64,000 nucleotides of DNA from Magicicada septendecula (GCA_034769895.1 CM068367.1:688231548-688295547); one strand, 5' to 3'. Positions 24,433-35,993 are shown, counted from the first letter of the stretch. The notes: generated by a model not told the origin, from the letters alone. Numbers and translations are program-made.

Positions 24433-26082
24433 ATGTTAACGCGGAGTAAAGCTGCAAAAATGACGACCAGTAGTACAGATTCCATGGATTTCGACATTAA
24501 TAACCAACAGGGAGTACCTGGTGTCGAACGAGAGGAATCACCAACTTATTCACAAATGACCGAGGAGACGTCAGAAGTCAGAGCGCGGGGACAGGAGTCC
24601 CAACAACAACCGCAGGAAGAGGTGACGTTGCGCGCATTAATGGACTTTATGAGTAAGAAATTTGAGAAGCAGGATGAAAAATTCGAAAAGCAAAAGGAAG
24701 AGATTAATGAGAATTTTAATGAAAAATTCGAAAGGCAAAAGGAAGAGATTAACGAGAATTTTAATAAAAAATTCGAGAAATTACAAGAAAAGTTGGAAAA
24801 GCAGAATGAAAATTTTACACAAATACGCGCAGAAATGCGTGAATACATAAATAATTGTGATAAGAAGATAGACGAGGTTCAGAAGCAGCAGAACGAGATC
24901 GTCAAAGAGTTAAAGGAGGACACCGACAAGAAATTCGAAGAGGCGCGAGAAACAAGAGAATTAGACCGACAGGAACTAAAGAGTGTTGCCCAAAATACTC
25001 AAACGAGCATCAAAAAGATCCACAACAGAGTGGAGACACACGCAAAAGAAAATCACAAGAAACAAGAGGAATTGAGAGTCGAACTATTCCAAACAGTAAG
25101 ACAATTACAACAGGAACAGGGAGACGTAAACAACACAATGCAACAGAAAATCAATGAGGTAGATGGAAGACAGAAGTCGGCGGAACAAAAACTAGACGAG
25201 AGCACCAGAGAGAAAACCACCCGTATCAACGAATTAAAATCCCAGATAGAACGACTACAGCGTCAGCTAATTGAAGGTGAGTCTGGAATAATCAGTAGAA
25301 TTAACGGACACACACATACAGAGTTAAAGTATAACGGCACTGACAGGTTCCCAATGGAGTTCCTGAAGGAATTGTCAGAGATCCAGGAACAGTACTACAA
25401 CAACGGTGACATTAAATGGATCGGGAGACACTTGGAGATGGACGCTGGAATATGGTGGCGCGTCATAAGGAATCAAATCTCCACGTACGAAGAATTTAAA
25501 GAAGCTTTCACCTTGAAGTACTGGGGTCAAGAACGCCAGGACAATATACGCGACAATCTGGAGTACGGCAGATATGAGTGGAATGGACCAATCACAGCTG
25601 TCCAGTATGTAGAACGGATTTTACTGGAAAGTCGTCAACTGTCACCAGCATTAACCGACACTCAGCTGATACGAAAACTAGCTCGCCACTTTAGTAAGGA
25701 CTTGCAGCTCGCCGTGGTCACACGTGGTATCACGAGTATACCAAATTTCGAAGCGTTGATTACGGAATTTACAAGTATACAGTCAAGCGGAGAGAACACT
25801 CGTAGGTCACATTATAGACCTTACAACGAAGGGAGGAACAGCCCGAGAGAAAGGGAGACGCAGTACAATAAAAATCAAAGTGACCGGCAGCCAACAAGGG
25901 GTCGGTATGACAACAAACACTACGTCAATACAGTACAGTTTACACCAGCTGAGGCAGGACCCAGTAGGACGGTCGTTGACACTACCCCAAGGGCGAACGG
26001 TAACAGCGACAACAATAACAAAAAAAAAATACGTCGAACGAGGGGAGAAGATAGAATTTCTAAACGACTTCTTTCCAAGTGA
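24433..26082 (+). CDS. gag: Gag polyprotein, element B
   Basis: 549 residues, intact. It should form the capsid-like particle that packages element RNA in the cytoplasm. Residues 1-60 are polar and start MLTRSKAAKMT, shared with element A. About residues 65-285 are an Glu/Lys/Gln-rich heptad region, including a short internal repeat (KEEINENFNEKFE-type, 24680-24790), predicted coiled coil. About 290-455 is the capsid-like retrotransposon gag domain (YNGTDRFPMEFLKELSEIQ, WWRVIRNQIS, FTLKYWGQERQDNIRDNLEY). The tail is rich in Arg, Asn and Ser with RG motifs and has no CCHC zinc knuckle, so RNA binding probably relies on basic residues. ATG 24433 lies 104 bp after the primer site. The final codons overlap pol; an A10 run at 26020-26029 sits in the overlap. 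Confidence 0.92.
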   Translation: MLTRSKAAKMTTSSTDSMDFDINNQQGVPGVEREESPTYSQMTEETSEVRARGQESQQQPQEEVTLRALMDFMSKKFEKQDEKFEKQKEEINENFNEKFERQKEEINENFNKKFEKLQEKLEKQNENFTQIRAEMREYINNCDKKIDEVQKQQNEIVKELKEDTDKKFEEARETRELDRQELKSVAQNTQTSIKKIHNRVETHAKENHKKQEELRVELFQTVRQLQQEQGDVNNTMQQKINEVDGRQKSAEQKLDESTREKTTRINELKSQIERLQRQLIEGESGIISRINGHTHTELKYNGTDRFPMEFLKELSEIQEQYYNNGDIKWIGRHLEMDAGIWWRVIRNQISTYEEFKEAFTLKYWGQERQDNIRDNLEYGRYEWNGPITAVQYVERILLESRQLSPALTDTQLIRKLARHFSKDLQLAVVTRGITSIPNFEALITEFTSIQSSGENTRRSHYRPYNEGRNSPRERETQYNKNQSDRQPTRGRYDNKHYVNTVQFTPAEAGPSRTVVDTTPRANGNSDNNNKKKIRRTRGEDRISKRLLSK

Positions 26083-29000
26083 GAATGTAAATATATTGTT
26101 ACCTGATTTACGAAAGGACCTACTAAAAGAGGACGACGAGATTGTAAATAAACAAATATTGAAATGTCCCGAGATTACTATTAAATTTAATAATGATGTA
26201 ATTGTCGAAGCCTTACTTGATACTGGTTGTATCGTTAACGGGTTATCGGAAACTTGGTTTAATAACCATAAGAAGAGTATAGAACCATATGAGACACTAC
26301 CCGTAACGAATACATTTATAATAAGTGCTGTAGGTAGTAAATCCAAATTAGTTAAGAGACAAATATTGTGTGACATTGAGATTGATAGTATCCGATATGA
26401 ATGTGTGTTTTTGGTAATACCAGAATTAGTGAAACCATGTATACTAGGAATTAGTTTTTTACAAGAAGTTGGGTGTCGCATCGACATCGGAAACAAAGTA
26501 GTTAGTTTAAAAAACGATACTGTTGATGAGGAGCACATTATACCAATCATGAATATTGACGTGATAAACAGTGAAGAAGAAGAGGAAGTACTGCGATGCA
26601 TCGATGAGAAGATTGGGAGCATAGACTGCGTGGATGAAGGAATACTGCAACGCCTGAAGGAGATTTTGGTAAGGAACCGGAATGTTTTTAGGGAGTGCCC
26701 GGGAAGAATCGAGGGTTACACGCACGAGTTTCACGTTACGGACAGGACACCTTACTTTCAACGAGGGTGGCCTGTGCCGCTTGCCTACAGAGACAAGGTG
26801 AACGAGGAGATTAACCGGATGTTACGATATGGTGTAATCGAACGTTGCGCCAGCCCGTACGTCAACCCAATCGTGACAGTTATCAAGAAGGATGGGAGGG
26901 TTCGCCTATGCCTTGATGCAAGAAAAGTGAACAGCGTGACCGTGCCCGATTACGAAGGAGTGTCCCCGGTAAATGAGATATTGGCTAGATGTGGTGATAT
27001 GCAGTACTTGTCGACAGTCGATTTATCCAGTAGCTTCTGGCAAGTCCCATTAAAACGAGAGTGTAGGGATTTCACTGCGTTTATGCATGAAGGGAGGTGC
27101 TACCGATTCACAGTGACACCATTTGGACTCAGCACCAGCTCTGCAGCGTTGACACGTGGATTGGATGTGGCCCTCGAGGAGGAGGTCAAGAAAAACACGA
27201 TCATCTACGTGGACGACTGCTTGTGTTACTCTAATAATATACAAACACACTTAAATCATTTAGAAGCGTTGCTAAACAACCTCAATAAAGCAAATATAAC
27301 TGTCAACCTCACCAAGTCACAATTCTTCAGACGAGAAATCTCCTTCCTTGGTTATCGCCTTACAACAAAAGGGATACAAGCAAACGATGACAAGGTAAAG
27401 GCGATTATGGATTTCCCAGCACCGAAGAATACAAAACAACTCAAAGGTTTTCTTGGTCTTGCCAATTTTTATAATAGATTCTCGAGTAAATACGCAGAAA
27501 CAACGCAACCTTTACATGAACTGCTGAAAGGTGGACGAAAGTTTTCATGGACAAGGGAAGTGGACGAGTGTTTCCAGAGAGTCAAGAATTTATTTATAGA
27601 CACAGTAACCCTACGGTTCCCACGGCCGAACCAAAGATACTATATTCAGTGTGACGCTAGTAATTTTGCGTATGGTGGCCAGCTTTACCAGATTGATGAA
27701 GATGGAGAAATCGGTGTCATCGCTTTTACAAGCAAGACATTTAAGGGAGCAGAACGCAATTACTTCACGACGGAGAAAGAGCTCCTGAGTATCGTTAGAT
27801 GTCTGGATAAGTTTCGTATGTACATACTTGGCCAACCACTCACGATAATCACCGACAATAAAGCATTAACATTTATGCACAAGTGTCACTTAAACAATTC
27901 CAGAATTACAAGATGGATTCTCGCCATACAAGAGTACAATTTCGACATTATCCACTGCAAAGGAAAGGATAATGTCGTTGCGGACATACTGAGTAGATAC
28001 CCGGCTGACACGGAACAACACGAGATAAACGAGGAGACGCACGAATATTTGATTAATCACCTAGTTATTAAAATGAGTCAACAATTAGGTAAAATAATTA
28101 GAGGTATCGGCAAATACCAAAATGAAGATGCCAAACTTGGAACGCTCATAGATAAGATTAAGAATAACGATGTAGATAGTAAATTAAGTAAATTTTATAA
28201 AATTGTTAATGATAAGTTGTACCGACGACGACGTGGCGAATGGAAACTATACATTCCTGACAGCGTGTCGAAGGATCTAATTGCAGAGATACACCAAATG
28301 TACGGACACCTAGGCCCGAAAAGGTGTATAAAAATGTTACAAGAGCACTTCACGATCGACAGCTTGATCAAGAAAGTGAAAGTATATACCCAAACTTGTG
28401 ACTCTTGCCAACGGTACAAGGATACGAACAACAGGATGCTCTTTGGCGGAACAAAGGCCATGATACCATCAGCCAGAGGTGACATAGTAAGTGTTGATTA
28501 CTATGGACCCTTACCAACAGGTACAGGAGGTGTCAAATACTTACTTGTCATGGTGGACAACTTCACAAAGTTTGTCAAACTATTCACACTAAGAAGAGCG
28601 ACAACCACCACGACACTACGACGGATCAACGACTACTGTACGAAGTATGGACGACCGAGAGTCATTTTAACCGACAACGGCACGCAATTTACCGCCGAAA
28701 GATGGGTCAAAGGTCTCGAGGAGCTGGGAATACAACCAAGATACACGGCGATAAGGAATCCTCGAGCGAACTTAGCGGAAAGGATTAACCGCCAACTGGG
28801 AAATCTATTCAGGATCCTAGTACACGACCAACATAGCAAGTGGTCAAGATACATCGGAGTAATTGAGACATGTATCAATGAAACGTACCACGAAACAATA
28901 GAAATAACACCCCACGAGGCACACTTAGGAAAGAAGCCGACCCGCGCATGGGAGAAGTGGCTGGACAAAGGTGTCATCAACAATGAACACAATCCCAATA

Positions 29001-29245
29001 TTAATGTGTTTGTAAAAATAAAAGACAAAAGAGAGAAATATGCTAAACGTATCAATGATGGTAAAAATATTACTAAATTTGATACCGGCGATAAGGTGCT
29101 GTTGAGGAGCTACCACCAATCCGACGCCGCAATGAAAAGGATTGACAAGTTTTTCGAGTTATACACCCCGGACCATACAAGGTTAATCGCGTCCTTGGTA
29201 ACGCGACATACGAGCTCACTGAGTGCGATAGCAATGAGAAACTGA
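25880..29245 (+). CDS. pol: Pol polyprotein (protease-RT-RNase H-integrase), element B
   Basis: The open frame is 1121 codons in the +1 frame relative to gag. It is probably expressed by frameshifting, so the ATG at 25880 need not be a real start. Domains: aspartic protease (DTG, residues 114-116), RT (FGLSTSSAALTRGL, YVDD at 443-446), RNase H (CDASNFAYGG, D592), integrase zinc finger (H805, H-C-C to about C843), and integrase core with D873, D932 (TDNGTQF) and E967. It copies element RNA into DNA and inserts it. Near 29165 a one-base shift replaces the GPY/F-type C-terminus kept by element A; the older frame runs on to a stop at about 29334-29336. The replaced C-terminus may weaken integrase. 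Confidence 0.93.
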   Translation: MTGSQQGVGMTTNTTSIQYSLHQLRQDPVGRSLTLPQGRTVTATTITKKKYVERGEKIEFLNDFFPSENVNILLPDLRKDLLKEDDEIVNKQILKCPEITIKFNNDVIVEALLDTGCIVNGLSETWFNNHKKSIEPYETLPVTNTFIISAVGSKSKLVKRQILCDIEIDSIRYECVFLVIPELVKPCILGISFLQEVGCRIDIGNKVVSLKNDTVDEEHIIPIMNIDVINSEEEEEVLRCIDEKIGSIDCVDEGILQRLKEILVRNRNVFRECPGRIEGYTHEFHVTDRTPYFQRGWPVPLAYRDKVNEEINRMLRYGVIERCASPYVNPIVTVIKKDGRVRLCLDARKVNSVTVPDYEGVSPVNEILARCGDMQYLSTVDLSSSFWQVPLKRECRDFTAFMHEGRCYRFTVTPFGLSTSSAALTRGLDVALEEEVKKNTIIYVDDCLCYSNNIQTHLNHLEALLNNLNKANITVNLTKSQFFRREISFLGYRLTTKGIQANDDKVKAIMDFPAPKNTKQLKGFLGLANFYNRFSSKYAETTQPLHELLKGGRKFSWTREVDECFQRVKNLFIDTVTLRFPRPNQRYYIQCDASNFAYGGQLYQIDEDGEIGVIAFTSKTFKGAERNYFTTEKELLSIVRCLDKFRMYILGQPLTIITDNKALTFMHKCHLNNSRITRWILAIQEYNFDIIHCKGKDNVVADILSRYPADTEQHEINEETHEYLINHLVIKMSQQLGKIIRGIGKYQNEDAKLGTLIDKIKNNDVDSKLSKFYKIVNDKLYRRRRGEWKLYIPDSVSKDLIAEIHQMYGHLGPKRCIKMLQEHFTIDSLIKKVKVYTQTCDSCQRYKDTNNRMLFGGTKAMIPSARGDIVSVDYYGPLPTGTGGVKYLLVMVDNFTKFVKLFTLRRATTTTTLRRINDYCTKYGRPRVILTDNGTQFTAERWVKGLEELGIQPRYTAIRNPRANLAERINRQLGNLFRILVHDQHSKWSRYIGVIETCINETYHETIEITPHEAHLGKKPTRAWEKWLDKGVINNEHNPNINVFVKIKDKREKYAKRINDGKNITKFDTGDKVLLRSYHQSDAAMKRIDKFFELYTPDHTRLIASLVTRHTSSLSAIAMRN
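26020..26029 (+). promoter_or_regulatory. Candidate gag-pol frameshift site
   Basis: An A10 run within the 203-nt gag/pol overlap, read as AAA codons in both frames. The switch needed is +1 (or -2), not the -1 usual in Gypsy elements. Element A has an A8 run at the same place and the same gag-to-protease frame relation. Polymerase or ribosome slippage on the run is plausible. Confidence 0.5.
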
Positions 29246-29336
29246 GGGGTATTTTTAACGTACGATTGCTGAAGAAATACTTTGAGACGAAATCACAAGT
29301 CTCAAAGGAAAATGAAAGTGCATCGACAATCAGTTA

Positions 29337-30237
29337 GACTAGTGGATTAGGAGGCGGATCAACACATAAGGTGAATGTCCCGCGAAAACCGGTCCAACTA
29401 GCTAATCGGTATGATGTATATCTTATTAGTGTATAATGTAAAGATTTTGTACAAGGAGTTCTTAAGTCACGATGTGGCAACCTAACGACATTAATTACAT
29501 GTGTATAGCCAGTGTTAATGGAAATTTAAATAGAAAAGACAATTATGATGTGAAAAGTTCAATTGAATGTGCAGCAATAAATTGCGAAAAGACGTTATAA
29601 CGAGTTTTATAGACACCCGATGATATTAGATTAATTAATCAAATCTGAGTGATATAAAACAAAGTTATCTATAATCATAATGATCTCAAGTGAATTGTTA
29701 ATTGTTCCTGAATAATGTATATAAATTTCTAATCAATATAGTCAGTATAGATGATAGTAACACGTATTGTGAGTGATACTCAATAATAATTAGTGAATGT
29801 ATCAATGTGTATTTACAGGTCGTAAATTGTATTTTAAATTTTCAAGATAGACTAAGAACATTAGCTATCATAATGATATTTAAACGATACATGAATAATT
29901 GTATTTCATGTCGAAAATCATTATTTCATGTGTTAGATTATAAGCGGACGGCACAGCCATCCACAGCTATTATTATTATTGTACATAATCCCATATCTAA
30001 TTAGATATGCAAATATGTAAAAAAATGCGTTCATCCTTCCTCAGATGCACGGCAATAAATTCCCAGAGGTAGTTTACGACCAAATATAGGGAATATATAC
30101 CCATATACCCCAAGCAGAGGAAAGTAGGACATTGACCGCGACTTTATCAGAGGGGACTCCCACAACAAACACAGAGCGCAGAAATCGGATTAGAGTGTCT
30201 TCCGCTAATCCAACATCAAATCCGATTTGGGGACCTA
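29337..30237 (+). other. 3' noncoding block of element B
   Basis: About 0.9 kb from the ancestral pol stop to the 3' LTR, with no domain-bearing ORF. Blocks 29561-29592 and 30011-30065 and the last 90 bp match element A, despite strong divergence elsewhere. The LTR-proximal GGGGACC probably belongs to the polypurine tract. Confidence 0.7.
30182..30228 (+). promoter_or_regulatory. Terminal hairpin beside the polypurine tract, element B
   Basis: Arms AAATCGGATT (30182-30191) and AATCCGATTT (30219-30228). The same hairpin in element A has a T-A pair where this one has C-G, a compensating change. A second partner, CTAATCC (30205-30211), can also pair with GGATTAG (30187-30193), so two mutually exclusive folds are possible. 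Confidence 0.65.
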
Positions 30238-32530
30238 TGTAAAAACCAAAAATTTAAAAATTTTAGTATGACTGAAAAGACGTTACATTCAGCATGACAC
30301 ACCTACTCAGGCCTCGAGCAATAAATAAGAAATGTGTGTCGAAGTGTCAAGTGAACGTTTACTTCAGACAATGCAAGTACGTTTCACATAGCTGTACAAT
30401 AGGGAACAAGGTTGGCCGTGACAGACTCGACTAAAACACGAGATTTACAGCCTGCAAATGTAAGATAATGGAAACTGTGTCAAGTACCAATTTAGAGGAG
30501 AACTGTGACGGACACACTGCCGGTTATTTTGAAAAGTACTAGTAAGAATAAAAGGGTGTAAGTCACACAATAGTATATACCCTATACGAGGACGGACATC
30601 GAGACCTAAAATAATAGAATCGAACTTGTAAACAGCAGGGGAACGACTTACTGGCGACAACGGATATTTACGACAGGCAGAAGGTGTGCCGTTTTGGAAA
30701 CGACGTCACGCTGCGCCAGGATAGCGTTCAGGAAATGGGGTCGTGCACAGCGAACAATAACAAGATACGACACATTGTTTGCGTGAGAACTGCAGCGAGA
30801 CCCGGAGTACGCTTAGACAATAGCATGATAGACGAGCATGAAATTGCTCCTGTTCTAGGAAAAGAGTACGGAGGCTTTCGACGCGAACCCGTGGGGAGAC
30901 AGGATATCCAATCACAACCCAGCATCTACCCAGAGAACTGGTGGAGAGGACCGTCGCCAGCATAACAACGGGAACGTCGAATGAGAAGTGAAGAACGATG
31001 GTCTGGCTTAAGGGTAGGAGATCTTCTGTCCTATCATGTTCAACTTGAGGCGTGTTTTCCAGAAGGGTGCATTGTGGTACACGATGTTTGATAAAAACCG
31101 TTTGCAGTGCACGCGGGAGGACAGTCTTTCATAATTTTTCACTCATATACTTTGAGCAGTCTTCACGTACTTTTAAAACAGTCTATTTATAACTTTCAAC
31201 AGTCGGTCGTCAAAGTTCGATTAACATATGGACGGCAGTGGGACTTTGAAACTTTGCCACGCGTTATATAGCTAAGAGACTTAGACATTTCGATATTGGC
31301 GCGTATCCGGTAATAGTGTACTTTCAGTGTCTAAAAACATGCGACATACGCCAGTGCTTAACAATTATAGAATTCTTTATTATACTCTAATTCAGAATTG
31401 AACTAACCAGTCACACTTACATCAATAATCGACGCGTAGAACTATCGTTGATGTAATACCGGACGGCGAAATCATAACATTATACAGTGCTGCGGAGCGA
31501 TACAATATCATGTGGAACAATTACACCGCGGCATCAAAACACTAACAGTAATGAACATACCAAACGTTGAACAATAGACAGACATATATATATACACCAT
31601 AGTTAACGATGAACTTATCTTCACGACACATAATTTCATGACTCGAACAATAACAGCAGCATCAACAGAATACGCACACACAGCGCGAGTGAATCTGTTT
31701 CGCGTGTGTTAAGTGTCAGTGACCGCACAGTTTCCCACACGTGGTCCAGCAGAGAGGAGTTACGCCGATGGAAATATCGGATAATTCATCTAAACAAGTA
31801 ATCTTTATGCTATTCTTATCATAAGGAACTCTACTGTCCTGTCTCTTTTTCAAGAAACACCTCTTGAGCATTTAAATTAAACATGACAAACATAATTAAC
31901 GCCATCCATCTGAGGCATACGATGAACGCATTAGTATAGGATTTATTGTTTGAATATTTGTGTTTCTATATATCGATTGCATTATATATGTATGTGTATG
32001 TTTTTCAGCAAACAACGTATTGGATTTACCTTGTAATTTGATGTATAAACATGTGTTCTTTTATGTTCTTTTCATGAGTTTATGAATGTATGTATTTACA
32101 GGGAATCATCCATATTTTATATATTGAATTTAATGAATGATATAATGTTAATAAATAAGTGTTTATTTTATCAATATGCGTTCATCATTGTCAAATTACC
32201 TCAGAACGAGAAAGTAATGGCATTTGAGTGATTTATGGTAGTTTATTTTATTTTATTTATTAATGCAACAACTAGAGTCTCCATGCAATAGTTATGCTAA
32301 CGTAAAGTAATTAACGTGTTATTTATTGATTACACGAGCTCATTATGCAAATTAATATATTCAATAATTACTTAATCACAGATTAATTAATTCATTATTG
32401 TTAGCATAATTGCTTAATGACTGCCCAACACGTGGCAAGTGTAGTATTTGGGTCCCAAAGAACGTAGGGCTCGGCAATCACAGATTAGTTAATTCAGTAG
32501 CGTAATAGCATAACACCCCACAGTGTTGTA
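30238..32530 (+). repeat. 3' LTR of element B
   Basis: 2293 bp, starting TGTAAAAACC and ending GTGTTGTA before the CAAT duplication. About eleven differences from the 5' LTR. Primer-site-like boxes lie at 32420-32437 and 32449-32471. Confidence 0.95.
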
Positions 32531-32534
32531 CAAT

Positions 32535-35506
32535 GAAAATAGGCATTTTGTGTGTATTTTTGCATGAAACTTCCAAATTTGCTCTTAGTTTTCCTCTTTT
32601 GCCTACCCGTTTAAAGTTACAGTAGGTAATGTTTTTTAGCGCTATATGATATTTTAATGATTCTTTCATATACACTAATATTATTGTTACTATACTTCAT
32701 TTAAACAATTAGTAAATTAAATTAGTTAATTTAATCTCAAATAAATTTTTATTAAATGTTCTGAATAATGTAAGTCACCTGTAAGATCCCACTGGAGCTA
32801 ATAGAACCTTCTGCCACCTTGAGTTTGTGTTCTTTTCATGTAATCAGTTCAAAGGAGGAGTACTGTATGTTTTTAAACTGATGTTGTTCAGTGTATTTAA
32901 ACAAAATGTTCGTTGATAAACCAACAGTAATAAATCATCTAACCCACAACACAACACAATACAGTGCAGTGTTACAGCAGAAGGCACTAGAAAGGAACAC
33001 AGTATGGTTTGAAAATGTCACAACTAGTGTATTTTATACAGATCACCTTGTTAGTAAATAATATCGGTTTGCATGATATTGCACAGAGTGGCTCACATGA
33101 ACTGAGAAGCTTCCACCTGCTTCCGACATGTTACACCAGAATTGAGAAACGTTCCCAAAACTGGCCCCTCTACCAGCATTCGAATTGAAAAACATACCGA
33201 CTGTTTCTTTAGTCATAGCTTCTAATCCTTTTAATCCCCTCAGCAATAAAGACCTGTTGGAAATGATACCTGGAATGGAAAGTTAATGGGGTTGTCCTAG
33301 AGTAATAGAGGTTATTAATTAATCATTTATATTAGGCAAGCTAATCTTAGGTTTCGTTGTACTCATCTCCAAACAATTATTTCCCTTTATGTAACGATAA
33401 AAAAAACATTGAGATAAATTATGAAGAAGAGTAATTCAGAAAGGAAAAGTGCGTGTCAGCACAGTCAACTCAGAAAAATCGTGGCAGTGCTAAGGCTGTA
33501 GTTTTCACATCTCAGCAGCAGACAGTTGAAAGTCACCCAAGTATGTACATTGCTTATGCTTATTATATGTATATAATTCAAACTTCACGCTTTTGAAGTT
33601 TGCTTTACTAATGTCTGCCTTTTACCATTTACAAATAAAAAGTAAGGGGGGGGGGAGAGAGAGAGCAAGAGAGATGTTCATACTACAATATTATTTTACA
33701 AACAAACCTTAAAATACTAGTTCTGTTTCCCCGAGTCACACACTGGCTATCTAGAGGACAAGCTTCTCAATTTCAGTGTTGGGACTAGTGAACTTGTCCG
33801 ACACTTCTCATTATCAAAAAATGTTTCTCAATTAGAATGTGCCCGCACTGAGTGTTCTAGAAATAACCTCGTTAAATTTATGATCTTAAACACTTTTGTT
33901 TACTTGTGAGGGAAACCGAGGATGTCTTCAGCTTTCTGGGAGAAGTTTTTTTTTCATCACTGACCAACATAATCCAAAAGTAGGCTATAGTACAGTAAAA
34001 ATAAACTAACTTTAACCTACATCTACAGAGTGGTAGAAATATACTGTAATGATTGCCGACACGGAAGACTAGTGTATACAGATCATTATTGGTATTCGGA
34101 CACGTCTTGGATAATAAATTCAAGAATTAAATGTGCTACATTATTAAAAGTAATAAATTAACACACACATACATACATATCATTCTTGTGAAATAAGGTT
34201 GATTTTCTTTTTGGAGAATGACGAAAAGATAATGATAACGGTGTTGATAACGAAGAAAGTTACACTGAGGGGAGGCTGTTTTGTGAACGTCAGAGCAACA
34301 GTTTATTGAAAATCGCATGATTTTCCATAACGTAATGAAACGGTCAGTTTCTTCAGTTGCACGTTACAGCTGTTAAGTTCATTGTCACCTGCGCGACATT
34401 CTGCTGCGTCACTTGTTGCCTAATTATGAAACAAAACAAGTTTCATAACCAGCAGCTGTACAACACCGACAAGGCGCTCGTTACTGTGTGTGTGTGTTGT
34501 GTGTGCGCGCGCGCATCAACTGTCAGTGTGGCACCGCCAACCCAAAAATCGACAGAATCAGAATCTTTTTGCAAAAGGCAAAAACGTAAACCACGTGTTG
34601 CAGGTCGGACGTTTGTGGTTTAAGAGCCAGTAGCCTGGCGGTGGCATACAGAAACAATTATTTTGCGGCACGTACGGCGGCGAGTGTTGTGGTTACGTCG
34701 GTCGAGGACGATCTTGACTGGCATACGGCATGCCGGCTGACGTATGGAGCAACTGTCAAGGACAATGCCATGGCCCCGCCACGAGGAACGTTTGGACCTC
34801 TCCCAACCATACGGGCGAGACTTCAGCTCGCTAATGATAATCGTTACCCGTGCAAAATGTTAAAAATGACATTTGGCAGATGTGATACTTGAATACCCCG
34901 GGTTGTGACATTTGCCATGCTGCATTGTCGTGCTCATCCGGTGACATTCTCCTGGCAGAGCTGTCAGTGAGGTTTCCACGTGGCGAACATTTTCCAAACT
35001 TAAAACAGTGGCGTGCATAAATCTTCACGCCTACAAAGTTTCGACTGCCTGGTGCCACCTACGCTAAAAAAGCAGTGGACAGGCATAAGTTTACTGCGGT
35101 GTAGACAGGCTACTATGATATACTATTTTTATTCTGTAAATATTACACATACTGGTAAGTGTTTTATAATATACTTACTAGTAGCCTATTTGAACACTTT
35201 ATGAACACGGTTGTGATGCTACACAAAAATCCTTAGTCCGTATTAGTGTGCTATTTGGATACTTCGTCAGTACTTCTTTAGAATGTTCAAATTTCATATT
35301 GTGCCATCGGCTACGAACTCTAGAGTCGCCTCGGAAAAGCTGACGGTACGGAGTTATAAATGTATTCCAACTGACAAGTTTTCTTCAGGCCTAGGGAAGT
35401 TCGATGTTTTGCCTCAATAAATCCGAGTCGTCATCTCCACGTTTCATGGTCACGTTTTGTGGCTTTCTTTCCCATACCGCAGCAAAATTGCATGCTCGCT
35501 ACCCAG
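32535..35506. other. Intergenic DNA, no supported gene
   Basis: About 3 kb. A G10/(GA)n run lies at 33646-33664 and a short GT/GC-rich stretch at 34485-34515. A more GC-rich patch (34620-35060) has overlapping ORFs on both strands but no recognisable domain, so it is left unassigned. Confidence 0.5.
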
Positions 35507-35857
35507 AGGCGTAGCTAGGGGAGGGCCAAGGGGGCAGCCGCCCCGGGCGGCATAGCCAGGAGGGCGGCAAAGTGAGCATAGTCTTGAAAAAAATTGTTTT
35601 CAGTTTATAAAAGTACAAACAACTTGTTTGTTTGATATCACTATTCCTTTCATAAAAGAAGCATAACCAGCCAGCTTGCTGTTGGCATAAGTTGCGTAAT
35701 AAACAGTATTAGTCTATTTTGTACTCAAGAATCGTAATTACGGTTCGTTATGACAACAAATTGCGCTGTAACAGAGGCTCTTTGTCCCTCTCTGTGCAAT
35801 ACAGTATTTCATTCTCGGATGTTTAGTCTATGCGGTTTCTTATCTCGGTGTTTTTAA

Positions 35858-35993
35858 ACAGTGCATGCTGTTTTAAATGAGTTTTGTTATTTTACGTGCG
35901 AGTGATGAGTAGACGTTTAGTCGTTACAGTGCATGCTGTTTTAAATGAGTTTTGTTATTTTACGTGCGAGTGACGAGTAGACGTTTAGTCAGT
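35858..35993. repeat. 68-bp tandem duplication inside the hAT element
   Basis: Two near-identical copies (35858-35925, 35926-35993), each starting ACAGTGCATGCTG and lying upstream of the transposase remains. Confidence 0.88.

Larger units (their letters stand above)
22016..32530 (+). mobile_element. Young, nearly complete long-LTR Ty3/Gypsy retrotransposon (element B)
   Basis: This 10,515-bp element is flanked by CAAT (22012-22015 and 32531-32534). It has two LTRs of exactly 2293 bp that differ at about eleven sites by eye, so insertion was recent. Internal order: primer site, gag (24433-26082), +1-frame pol (25880-29245), a 0.9-kb conserved noncoding block, terminal hairpin, 3' LTR. No env is present. 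The LTRs are far longer than in most Gypsy elements. Ends are TGTA ... TGTA, not the usual TG ... CA. The clearest coding defect is a frameshift near 29165 at the end of integrase, so it may still act as a template or source for trans-mobilisation. Confidence 0.95.

Noticed and set aside
34357-35058. Overlapping ORFs in a more GC-rich patch
   Set aside because: Open on both strands with simple-repeat content and no domain; could be a promoter region but unsupported.
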